NCBI GenBank assembly: GCA_035472475.1
Contig: DATIPA010000214.1
Coordinates: 1-6,241, forward strand
Source of the DNA: JAFAXD01 sp035472475
Lineage (GTDB): Bacteria > Pseudomonadota > Alphaproteobacteria > Rhizobiales > Xanthobacteraceae
Length of the DNA: 6,241 nt
Reading direction: 5' to 3'
Shown here: positions 1-5,430 of the stretch, piece by piece
Layout: every line of letters begins with the position of its first letter
How positions within the stretch are numbered: the stretch's first letter is position 1
Translations under genes and position numbers: made by a program
Notes under the pieces: generated by a model
The model's input: only the letters and a program-made list of their open reading frames with translations
Databases searched by the model: none
Told to the model about the DNA's origin: nothing

Positions 1-132
1 GAGATGGCTCACCAGGAGCTCGGCACCAAGCTCTTGGATCGCGTGCGCGACGACACCGCCAAATTTGCCAAGGTTGAACAGGATGCCCGGTTCGAAGGGC
101 GCCAGATGATCATGGTCCTGGCGCCGCGATGA
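1..132 (+). CDS. infC: Translation initiation factor IF-3, C-terminal end (partial)
   Basis: Frame 1 is open from the window edge to the TGA at 130-132 and encodes the last 43 residues of IF-3. It begins EMAHQELGTKLLDRV and ends QMIMVLAPR, which matches the end of the IF-3 C-terminal domain, including the closing strand 'GRQMIMVLAP' typical of the family. IF-3 binds the 30S subunit, keeps it from joining 50S prematurely and checks start-codon/initiator-tRNA pairing. The start, N-terminal domain and any AUU-type autoregulatory start codon lie outside the window. The downstream order rpmI-rplT-pheS-pheT is the usual infC neighbourhood and supports the call. A strong terminator follows within about 45 bases, so infC probably ends its own transcript here. 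Confidence 0.95.
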   Translation, partial: EMAHQELGTKLLDRVRDDTAKFAKVEQDARFEGRQMIMVLAPR

Positions 133-176
133 CGCGTTCCGACTGAGGCGCCGCCGACCGCATCCAAGTCAGTCGA

Positions 177-208
177 ACGACCGCCCCACTTTGGGGCGGT
201 TGTCTTTT
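177..208 (+). terminator. Intrinsic terminator after infC
   Basis: The arms 177-188 and 192-203 can form a 12-bp stem, including one G-U pair at 179/201, closed by the 3-base loop CTT. The core CCGCCCCA/TGGGGCGG is perfect. The 3' side runs directly into TTGTCTTTT (200-208), a usable U-tract. The position, about 45 bases after the infC stop, fits a Rho-independent terminator that separates infC from rpmI-rplT. Confidence 0.88.
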
Positions 209-378
209 GCGGCCGTCTCTGCCATAACGCCGCCCTTCCGTGGCCCGGCCGAAAGGGCTGCCGTGGCGGCGGAAAAAGCTCAAAGCAAGCGCAAGCGCTT
301 ATCGAGCACAGCTCGATTGTGAGCACAGCCGGCGACGCGCCCCTGCGGCGCAGTGAGCAGCCGACAAAGGAGAGCCAA
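209..378 (+). promoter_or_regulatory. Structured 5' leader of rpmI-rplT (no gene)
   Basis: This 170-base stretch between the infC terminator and rpmI has no credible gene. It holds several inverted repeats in a row. The first is a 7-bp stem, CGCCGCC (228-234) with GGCGGCG (265-271), enclosing a GC-rich inner segment. The second is AAGCGC (287-292) with GCGCTT (295-300). The third is ATCGAGC (301-307) with GCTCGAT (311-317), loop ACA. The fourth is GCGCC (337-341) with GGCGC (347-351), loop CCTGC. The Shine-Dalgarno AAAGGAGAG (366-374 region) follows. No hairpin is followed by a T-run. Since infC ends in a terminator, the rpmI promoter should lie in or before this stretch, but I see no clear -35/-10 pair. 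L20 represses its own operon through leader RNA in other phyla, so a similar role is possible here; that is inference. Confidence 0.5.
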
Positions 379-579
379 ATGCCCAAGCTGAAGACCAAAT
401 CGGGCGCCAAAAAGCGCTTCAAAATTACCGGCACCGGCAAGGTGTTGTTCGCCCAGTCCGGCAAACGCCACGGCATGATCAAGCGCAGCACCAAGCAAGT
501 GCGTGAGCACCGCGGCACCAAGGTCTTGTTCAAGACCGACGGCGACAAAATCAAGAAATACTGGTTGCCGAACAGCTGA
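379..579 (+). CDS. rpmI: Large ribosomal subunit protein bL35
   Basis: This encodes 66 residues, the normal length of L35, a small very basic protein of the 50S subunit. It starts with the family signature MPKLKTKSGAKKRFK, followed by TGTGKV and KRHGM, and ends KYWLPNS. The ATG at 379 is chosen because the family begins with MPKxKT and because a strong Shine-Dalgarno, AAAGGAGAG, lies just upstream (starting at 366-367). The frame stays open upstream to a GTG at 319, but that extension is not part of the family. The gene is 64 bases from rplT and presumably co-transcribed with it, as in most bacteria. In gammaproteobacteria rpmI is translationally coupled to L20 control; whether that holds here cannot be seen. 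Confidence 0.97.
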   Translation: MPKLKTKSGAKKRFKITGTGKVLFAQSGKRHGMIKRSTKQVREHRGTKVLFKTDGDKIKKYWLPNS

Positions 580-598
580 GCCGCCCGCTTCGGCGGTT
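579..598 (+). other. Hairpin in the rpmI-rplT intergenic region
   Basis: CCGCC (581-585) pairs with GGCGG (592-596) around the loop CGCTTC. The flanking 580/597 G-U and 579/598 A-T pairs extend the stem to 7 bp. It begins on the last base of the rpmI stop codon. What follows is TTGCATTG rather than a clean T-run, so full termination is unlikely. It may be a partial attenuator, an RNA-stability element or a site tuning the rpmI/rplT ratio. Only the inverted repeat is seen directly. Confidence 0.5.
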
Positions 599-643
599 GC
601 ATTGCGTTACACGCCGCTTCTTTTCAGGTACAGGAGATCGACC

Positions 644-1003
644 ATGGCCCGCGTCAAACGGGGTGTCACCACCCACGCGAAGCACAAGAAAATTCTCAAA
701 GCCGCCAAGGGTTATTACGGCCGGCGCAAGAACACGATCCGGATCGCCAAACAGGCGGTCGAGAAAGCAAACCAATATGCTTTCCGTGACCGCAAGCGGC
801 GCAAGCGCACCTTCCGCGCGCTTTGGATCCAGCGGCTCAATGCGGCCGTGCGTCAGTTCGACCTCACCTACAGCCGTTTCATCGACGGCCTCAACAAGGC
901 TGAGATCACCATCGACCGCAAGGTGCTCTCTGATCTCGCGATCCGGGAGCCTGCGGCGTTCGCAGCCATCGTGGAGAAGGCAAAGGCCGCACTCGCGGCC
1001 TGA
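644..1003 (+). CDS. rplT: Large ribosomal subunit protein bL20
   Basis: This encodes 119 residues, the usual L20 length. L20 binds domain II of 23S rRNA, is needed early in 50S assembly, and in several bacteria represses its own operon. The protein opens MARVKRGVTTHAKHKKILK, continues with GYYGRRKNTIR and the highly basic RDRKRRKRTFRALWIQRLN, all hallmark L20 segments. The long basic N-terminal extension (about residues 1-58) threads into rRNA, and the C-terminal part is globular. The ATG at 644 is set by the family start and by AGGAG at 632-636, seven bases upstream. An in-frame upstream extension to 503 overlaps rpmI and is not L20-like. The next gene starts 7 bases after the stop. Confidence 0.97.
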   Translation: MARVKRGVTTHAKHKKILKAAKGYYGRRKNTIRIAKQAVEKANQYAFRDRKRRKRTFRALWIQRLNAAVRQFDLTYSRFIDGLNKAEITIDRKVLSDLAIREPAAFAAIVEKAKAALAA

Positions 1004-1010
1004 TCGAGCA

Positions 1011-1511
1011 ATGATCGACCCGGCCTACGTCCAGCGCATGGCGCGCTACAATCGTTGGCAGAACGAGAACCTTTACGGCGTCGCGGACCGGCTTTCCGAC
1101 GAAGAGCGCCGGCGTGATCGCGGCGCGTTCTTCGGGTCGATCCACGCCACCCTCAGCCACCTGTTGTGGGGCGACCGCATCTGGATGAGCCGCTTCGCCG
1201 GTTGGCCCGCGCCTTCGGGCGGGATTCCGCAATCCGTCTCGCTCTACCCGGATTGGCAGCTGTTGCGACGCGAGCGCGCGGAGGCCGACACGTCGATCAT
1301 CACATGGGCCGACAAACTCGACCAGAAATCGCTTGACGGCGATCTGACCTGGCACTCCAACGCATTCAACCGGGACATCACAAAACCGAAGTGGCTGCTC
1401 GTCACCCAATTGTTCAATCACCAGACGCACCATCGTGGCCAGGTGCACTGCCTGCTGACGCAAGCCGGCGGCAGGCCGCACGACACCGATTTGCAGTACA
1501 TGCCGGAGTGA
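1011..1511 (+). CDS. DinB superfamily protein, probable metal-binding four-helix bundle
   Basis: The 166-residue product looks like the DinB/YfiT-like (DUF664-type) fold. Helix 1 contains the typical YNRWQNENLY (about 13-22). The segment SIHATLSHLLWGDRIWM (about 43-59) carries His50 in the family's 'H-hhxxD' context. The motif NHQTHHRGQVH (136-146) supplies His137 and His141 in an HxxxH arrangement. These three histidines would form the metal site. Members of the superfamily include metal-dependent thiol transferases and hydrolases, but the substrate for this branch is unknown; it is unrelated to DNA polymerase IV, also called DinB in E. coli. The start at 1011 is 7 bases after rplT and has no clear Shine-Dalgarno, so translation may depend on coupling to rplT. 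The stop is 4 bases before the pheS start, so co-transcription with the translation genes is likely. Confidence 0.88.
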   Translation: MIDPAYVQRMARYNRWQNENLYGVADRLSDEERRRDRGAFFGSIHATLSHLLWGDRIWMSRFAGWPAPSGGIPQSVSLYPDWQLLRRERAEADTSIITWADKLDQKSLDGDLTWHSNAFNRDITKPKWLLVTQLFNHQTHHRGQVHCLLTQAGGRPHDTDLQYMPE

Positions 1512-1515
1512 CACA

Positions 1516-2598
1516 GTGTCCGATCTGCAAACCCTCGAGCAGGAACTCAATGCGGCGATCGTGGCCGCGGCCGACGAAGCCGCGCTGGAAGCGGTGCGGG
1601 TCGCCGCGCTCGGCCGCAAGGGCTCGGTGTCGGAACTGCTCAAGACGCTCGGCACGATGACGCCGGATCAGCGGCGCGAACAAGGTCCGCAGATCAACGG
1701 GCTCAAGGATCGCATCACGGCCGCCTTGGCGTCGCGCAAGGCCGCACTCGCCGAGCAGGCGCTCGATGTTCGACTCAACACCGAAACCGTCGACGTCACG
1801 CTGCCGTTGCCTGAGCCGCCGAGCGAGTCCGGCCGCATTCATCCGATCAGTCAAGTCATCGATGAACTCACGGTGATTTTCGCCGACATGGGTTTTTCGA
1901 TCGCCGAGGGGCCGGACATCGAAACCGACGAGCTCAATTTCACCAAGCTGAATTTTCAGGAAGCGCATCCGGCGCGCGACATGCACGACACGTTTTTCTT
2001 CAACCCGAAGCCCGACGGCTCACGGCTGCTGCTGCGCACCCATACGTCGCCGGTGCAGATCCGCACCATGCAGATCCAGAAGCCGCCGATCCGCGTGATC
2101 ATTCCGGGCCGCACCTATCGCAGCGATTCCGATCAGACCCACACCCCGATGTTCCATCAGGTCGAGGGGCTGGTAATCGATAAGGGCTCGCACCTTGGCC
2201 ACCTGAAATGGATCCTGGCCGAATTCTGCAAGGCGTTCTTCGAAGTTGACGATGTGAAGATGCGGTTCCGGCCGTCGTTCTTTCCGTTCACCGAGCCTTC
2301 GCTCGAGGTTGACATCCAATGCCGGCGCGATAAGGGCGAGATCCGCTTCGGCGAGGGCGATGATTGGATGGAAATCCTCGGCTGCGGAATGGTGCATCCC
2401 AACGTGCTGCGCAATGGCGGCCTCGATCCGGACGAATACCAAGGCTTTGCCTGGGGCATGGGCATCGATCGCATCGCCATGCTCAAGTACGGAATGTCCG
2501 ATCTGCGCGCGTTCTTTGAGGCCGACGTGCGCTGGCTCGCGCACTACGGGTTCCGGCCGCTCGACTTTCCGACGCTCGCCGGAGGACTGAGTTCGTGA
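1516..2598 (+). CDS. pheS: Phenylalanine--tRNA ligase alpha subunit
   Basis: This encodes 360 residues. PheS is the catalytic subunit of the cytoplasmic (alpha-beta)2 enzyme that activates phenylalanine with ATP and loads it on tRNA-Phe. Residues 1 to about 85 form the helical, coiled-coil tRNA-binding arm. The class II core follows: motif 1 around 109-127 (HPISQVIDEL and GF), THTSPVQIRTM (175-185), motif 2 around 198-218 (GRTYRSDSDQTHTPMFHQVE), FPFTEPSLEVDI (256-267) and motif 3 GFAWGMGIDRIAML (310-323). All key motifs are intact. The length is typical for alphaproteobacteria and longer than the 327-residue E. coli protein. The start is GTG at 1516, preceded by GGAG (1505-1508) overlapping the end of the DinB gene. 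The last four bases overlap pheT. Confidence 0.97.
   Translation: MSDLQTLEQELNAAIVAAADEAALEAVRVAALGRKGSVSELLKTLGTMTPDQRREQGPQINGLKDRITAALASRKAALAEQALDVRLNTETVDVTLPLPEPPSESGRIHPISQVIDELTVIFADMGFSIAEGPDIETDELNFTKLNFQEAHPARDMHDTFFFNPKPDGSRLLLRTHTSPVQIRTMQIQKPPIRVIIPGRTYRSDSDQTHTPMFHQVEGLVIDKGSHLGHLKWILAEFCKAFFEVDDVKMRFRPSFFPFTEPSLEVDIQCRRDKGEIRFGEGDDWMEILGCGMVHPNVLRNGGLDPDEYQGFAWGMGIDRIAMLKYGMSDLRAFFEADVRWLAHYGFRPLDFPTLAGGLSS
2581..2586 (+). promoter_or_regulatory. Shine-Dalgarno for pheT inside pheS
   Basis: GGAGGA lies 8 bases before the GTG at 2595 and sits inside the last codons of pheS. It supports the GTG start and, with the GTGA overlap at 2595-2598, indicates translational coupling that would keep the two subunits near 1:1. 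Confidence 0.8.
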
Positions 2599-5009
2599 AA
2601 CTCACCCTCGCCTGGCTCAAGGAGCACCTTGACACCAAAGAGCCGCTGTCGGCGATCGTCGACAAGCTCACCATGATCGGGCTCGAGGTCGAGCGGGTCG
2701 AAGACAAGGCGACCGCGCTCGCACCATTCACGATCGCGCGCGTGGTCTCGGCCGAGCAGCATCCCAACGCCGACCGGCTGCGCGTGTGCATGGTCGACAC
2801 CGGCGGCGGCGATCCGGTGCAGGTTGTGTGCGGCGCGCCCAATGCGCGTGCCGGCATGATCGGCGTGTTTTCGCCGCCCGGCTCGTTCATACCCGGCAAG
2901 AACCTGACCCTCGGCGTGGGCAAGATTCGCGGGGTCGAAAGCCGCGGCATGCTGGTGTCGGAGTTCGAGCTGCAGATCTCCGACAATCACGAAGGCATCA
3001 TCGATCTGCCGGCGAACGCGCCGATCGGTGAGCGCTACGCGGCTTGGGCCGGGCTCGATGACCCGGTGATCGAGATCAACCTCACCCCCAATCGGCCGGA
3101 TTGCACCGGCGTTTCCGGCATCGCGCGCGATCTTGCGGCCGCGCACGTGGGCATGCTCAAGACCGCGCCGATCAAACCGATTGCGGGAACATTCCCGTGC
3201 CCGGTCGGCGTCACGCTCGATTTCGGGACGACCCCTTCGCTCTGCCCGGCGTTCGCGCTTCGCCTCATGCGCGGCGTCAAGAACGGTCCGAGCCCGGAGT
3301 GGCTGCAGCGGCGCCTGATTGCAATCGGGCTGCGGCCGATCAATACCCTGGTCGACATGACCAACTTCATGACCTACGACCGAGGCCGCCCGCTGCACGT
3401 ATTCGATGCCGCCAAGGTGAAGGGCAATCTAGTCGTGCGTCGGGCGCGCGCGGGCGAAAACCTCACCGCGCTCGACGGCAAGACCTACACGCTCGACAAC
3501 AGCATGTGCGTGATCGCCGACGAACACGGCGTCGAATCGCTTGCCGGAATCATGGGCGGCGAGGCGAGCGGTTGCTCCGCGCAAACGACCGAGGTTCTGA
3601 TCGAATCGGCGCTGTGGGACCCGATCAACATCGCGCACACCGGCCGCAAGCTCGGGATCAACTCCGATGCGCGCTACCGGTTTGAGCGCGGCGTCGATCC
3701 GGCGTTCATGGTGCCGGGACTGGAACTCGCGACCCGCCTGGTGCTCGATCATTGCGGCGGCGAACCGTCCGCCATCACGGTCGCCGGCGATCCACAAACG
3801 AGGGCGCGGGTGATCGACTTTCCGCTGAGCGAAGTGAAGCGCCTCGCCGGCCTCGACGTCAGCCCGGACGACATCAAACAGATTCTCGGCGATCTCGGTT
3901 TTGGGCTTGCCGGCACAGGTGCATCGATTGCCGTGACCGTGCCGTCTTGGCGACCGGACGTCGAGGGGAAGGCGGACCTCGTCGAGGAAGTCGTGCGCAT
4001 CACCGGCATTGATCGTATCCCGTTCACCCCGTTCGACCGTGGCGACGCCCCGCGCAAGCCCGTGCTCACCTCGATCCAGCGGCGCACCCGCAAGGCCAAG
4101 CGCGCGCTCGCGGCGCGCGGCCTGGTCGAGGCAGTGACCTGGTCGTTCGTCGCGAAGCCGCACGCCGAACTCTTTGGCGGCGGTCAGAACGAGCTTGCGC
4201 TCGCAAACCCGATTGCCGCCGACCTGTCGGACATGCGCCCGAGCCTCATTCCGGGTCTCGTGTTGGCGGCGCAGAACAACGCCGATCGAGGTTTCAACGA
4301 CGTGGCGCTGTTCGAGGTCGGGCAGATTTTCCGTGGCGATCGGCCCGAGGATCAGCTCACCGCCGCGAGCGGCGTGCGCCGCCGTCTCGCAAGACTTGCC
4401 GGCGGCCGCAACTGGTCGACGGGCGGCGCCGAGGTCGACACGTTCGATGCCAAGGCGGACGCGCTCGCTGTGCTGGCCGCGGCCGGTGCTGCTCCGCAAG
4501 CACTGCAAATCGCGCCGGGCGGCGCGAGCTGGTTGCATCCCGGACGTTCCGGCACGCTTCAAATCGGGCCGCAAAACGTGCTCGGCTGGTTCGGCGAGCT
4601 ACATCCCAAGACCCTGCAGGCGCTTGGCGCCGAAGGCCCGCTGGTCGCGTTTGAAGTGATTCTGGAGCGCATTCCAGAAACGAGGGCCAGGCCGACGAGG
4701 GCAAAACCGCCGCTCGAGCTCTCGGCATTCCAACCGGTTGAACGGGATTTCGCATTCGTGGTCGCGCGCACCACCAAGGCGGGCGACATTGTGCGTGCCG
4801 CGCAGGGCGTCGACCGTAAGCTGATCACCGGTATCTCGGTGTTTGACGTCTACGAGGGCCCGGGCATCGACGCGGACAAGAAATCGATTGCGATCGCGGT
4901 CACCCTGCAACCGCGCGAGAAGACCATGACCGACGAAGAGATCGAGTCGGTGGCCGCCAAGATCGTGGCCGAAGTCAGCAAACGCACCGGGGCAGTGCTG
5001 CGCAGCTAA
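2595..5009 (+). CDS. pheT: Phenylalanine--tRNA ligase beta subunit
   Basis: This encodes 804 residues, full length for bacterial PheT. It pairs with PheS, binds tRNA-Phe and hydrolyses mischarged Tyr-tRNA-Phe. The domains appear in order. First is an N-terminal unit with an EMAP/OB-type tRNA-binding domain (HPNADRL from residue 56, CGAPN near 79, SRGM near 116), then the EINLTPNRPDC segment near 160. The B3/B4 editing domain spans about 210-375 (RPINTLVDMTN from about 247, RPLHVFD with His268, GIMGGE from 318). His268 probably corresponds to the E. coli editing-site histidine in MHAFD. Then come the B5 domain (about 403-475), the catalytic-like core, and the C-terminal anticodon-binding FDX-ACB domain (about 707-804, starting at LSAFQPVERDFAFVV). 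The start is GTG with an ATGA-type overlap (GTGA) with pheS. No frameshift or missing domain is seen. No clear intrinsic terminator follows. Confidence 0.97.
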   Translation: MKLTLAWLKEHLDTKEPLSAIVDKLTMIGLEVERVEDKATALAPFTIARVVSAEQHPNADRLRVCMVDTGGGDPVQVVCGAPNARAGMIGVFSPPGSFIPGKNLTLGVGKIRGVESRGMLVSEFELQISDNHEGIIDLPANAPIGERYAAWAGLDDPVIEINLTPNRPDCTGVSGIARDLAAAHVGMLKTAPIKPIAGTFPCPVGVTLDFGTTPSLCPAFALRLMRGVKNGPSPEWLQRRLIAIGLRPINTLVDMTNFMTYDRGRPLHVFDAAKVKGNLVVRRARAGENLTALDGKTYTLDNSMCVIADEHGVESLAGIMGGEASGCSAQTTEVLIESALWDPINIAHTGRKLGINSDARYRFERGVDPAFMVPGLELATRLVLDHCGGEPSAITVAGDPQTRARVIDFPLSEVKRLAGLDVSPDDIKQILGDLGFGLAGTGASIAVTVPSWRPDVEGKADLVEEVVRITGIDRIPFTPFDRGDAPRKPVLTSIQRRTRKAKRALAARGLVEAVTWSFVAKPHAELFGGGQNELALANPIAADLSDMRPSLIPGLVLAAQNNADRGFNDVALFEVGQIFRGDRPEDQLTAASGVRRRLARLAGGRNWSTGGAEVDTFDAKADALAVLAAAGAAPQALQIAPGGASWLHPGRSGTLQIGPQNVLGWFGELHPKTLQALGAEGPLVAFEVILERIPETRARPTRAKPPLELSAFQPVERDFAFVVARTTKAGDIVRAAQGVDRKLITGISVFDVYEGPGIDADKKSIAIAVTLQPREKTMTDEEIESVAAKIVAEVSKRTGAVLRS

Positions 5010-5072
5010 CGCGCGCGCGCCGGTTGATCGGTGCCAACGCTCCCTTGGACCTTCTGTCGCATCCGACGCGGA

Positions 5073-5106
5073 GCGGAACCCGTTCCGCGCGCGGAAGTTA
5101 TGTTCC
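5073..5106 (+). repeat. Overlapping GGAA/TTCC palindromes upstream of csbD-like gene
   Basis: Two perfect palindromes overlap: GCGGAACCCGTTCCGC (5073-5088; 7-bp arms, 2-base centre) and TTCCGCGCGCGGAA (5083-5096; no centre gap). A third, looser one, GGAA-N6-TTCC, covers 5093-5106. The half-sites GGAA, TTCC, GGAA and TTCC start at 5075, 5083, 5093 and 5103, so the last three are exactly 10 bases apart, about one DNA turn. This could be an operator for a dimeric regulator lying over the promoter. It could also be chance overlap of GC-rich DNA with promoter -35 elements (GGAAC). Only the symmetry is directly seen. Confidence 0.5.
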
Positions 5107-5118
5107 TGACACAGCGTT
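5075..5118 (+). promoter_or_regulatory. Candidate sigma-EcfG (general stress) promoters for csbD-like gene
   Basis: The alphaproteobacterial general stress sigma factor EcfG recognises about GGAAC-N16/17-CGTT. Two near matches overlap here. Candidate A is GGAAC (5075-5079), 16 bases, AGTT (5096-5099): perfect -35, one mismatch at -10. Candidate B is GGAAG (5093-5097), 17 bases, CGTT (5115-5118): one mismatch at -35, perfect -10. A would start transcription near 5106 and leave a leader that includes the GGAGGT at 5125-5130. B would start close to that Shine-Dalgarno and might truncate it, so A is favoured on geometry. Control of a CsbD-like gene by a stress sigma factor fits the family: csbD is under SigB in Bacillus and yjbJ under RpoS in E. 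coli. Confidence 0.55.
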
Positions 5119-5134
5119 TTATTCGGAGGTCGTG

Positions 5135-5338
5135 ATGGACTGGAATCGCGTCGAGGGAAGCTGGAAGCAAGTCAAAGGCAAGGTCAAGGAGAAGTGGGGA
5201 AAGCTGACCGACGATGATCTCAATGTCATCAACGGCCGCCGCGATCAACTCGAAGGCAAAATCCAGGAGCGGTACGGGATCGCGAAGGATCAGATCCGCA
5301 AGGACATCAACGATTGGTACGACACGCAAACCTGGTGA
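5135..5338 (+). CDS. CsbD/YjbJ-family stress-response protein
   Basis: This encodes 67 residues, close to E. coli YjbJ (69). The sequence has the full family pattern: NRVEGSWKQVKGKVKEKWGKL (about 4-24, core GSWKQVKGKVKEKWG), TDDDLNVINGRRDQLEGKIQ (25-44), then ERYGIAKDQ and a final W-Y-D segment. The protein is small, hydrophilic and predicted helical, with no signal peptide or membrane segment. CsbD-family proteins are abundant in stressed or stationary cells, but their molecular role is unknown. The ATG at 5135 follows GGAGGT (5125-5130) by 4 bases; a GTG directly before it (5132) is in frame and could also serve. The gene stands alone between pheT and a terminator-like hairpin, with a candidate stress promoter upstream. 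Confidence 0.93.
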   Translation: MDWNRVEGSWKQVKGKVKEKWGKLTDDDLNVINGRRDQLEGKIQERYGIAKDQIRKDINDWYDTQTW

Positions 5339-5370
5339 CGCGATTTTGTGAAGAGCCAGGGGAATCGCTC

Positions 5371-5392
5371 CGGCCCGGCCTCCGCCGGGCCG
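5371..5392 (+). terminator. GC-rich terminator-like hairpin after csbD-like gene
   Basis: CGGCCCGGC (5371-5379) and GCCGGGCCG (5384-5392) form a perfect 9-bp stem with loop CTCC, starting 32 bases after the stop. The stem is very stable, but the next bases are TTGCGTG, so the U-tract is poor. It probably ends or weakens transcription and protects the csbD message, and it could work from either side because the stem is symmetric. Confidence 0.6.
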
Positions 5393-5424
5393 TTGCGTGC
5401 ATGGGCAACCGACTTTCCGCGTCC

Positions 5425-5430
5425 AGGTGA
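5425..5430 (+). promoter_or_regulatory. Possible Shine-Dalgarno for the AI-2E family gene
   Basis: AGGTGA is complementary to the 3' end of 16S rRNA and lies 5 bases before a TTG at 5436. It overlaps the alternative GTG start at 5427, which itself lacks a good ribosome-binding site. On spacing alone it favours the TTG start. Confidence 0.4.

Noticed and set aside
319..378. In-frame GTG extension of rpmI (20 extra residues)
   Set aside because: L35 proteins begin at MPKxKT. The strong Shine-Dalgarno lies between this GTG and the ATG at 379, and the extension falls in the hairpin region.
9..602. Minus-strand open frame (197 codons) covering infC end, leader and rpmI
   Set aside because: It crosses a terminator and a conserved ribosomal protein gene on the other strand, and its translation looks random.
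1001..1018. Direct repeat TGATCGA-GCAA-TGATCGA at the rplT/DinB junction
   Set aside because: It is only 7 bases, and GATC-rich 7-mers are common here. The first copy holds the rplT stop and the second overlaps the next start codon; there is no sign of an insertion scar or att site.
1003..1515. Possible phe leader-peptide attenuator before pheS
   Set aside because: The space upstream of pheS is filled by the DinB gene with a 4-base gap. No Phe-rich leader peptide and no terminator/antiterminator pair is visible.
2544..3398. Minus-strand open frame (284 codons) opposite the pheS-pheT junction
   Set aside because: Low-complexity Arg/Ala-rich translation with no family resemblance, fully antisense to conserved genes. 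It is explained by codon bias.
3429..4574. Long minus-strand open frame (381 codons) opposite pheT
   Set aside because: It lies wholly antisense to the well-conserved pheT, has an Arg/Ala/His-rich composition typical of high-GC shadow frames, and shows no recognisable domain.
5010..5021. Alternating CG run after the pheT stop (possible Z-DNA tract)
   Set aside because: Only about 12 bases in a GC-rich genome, with no repeat expansion or associated feature.
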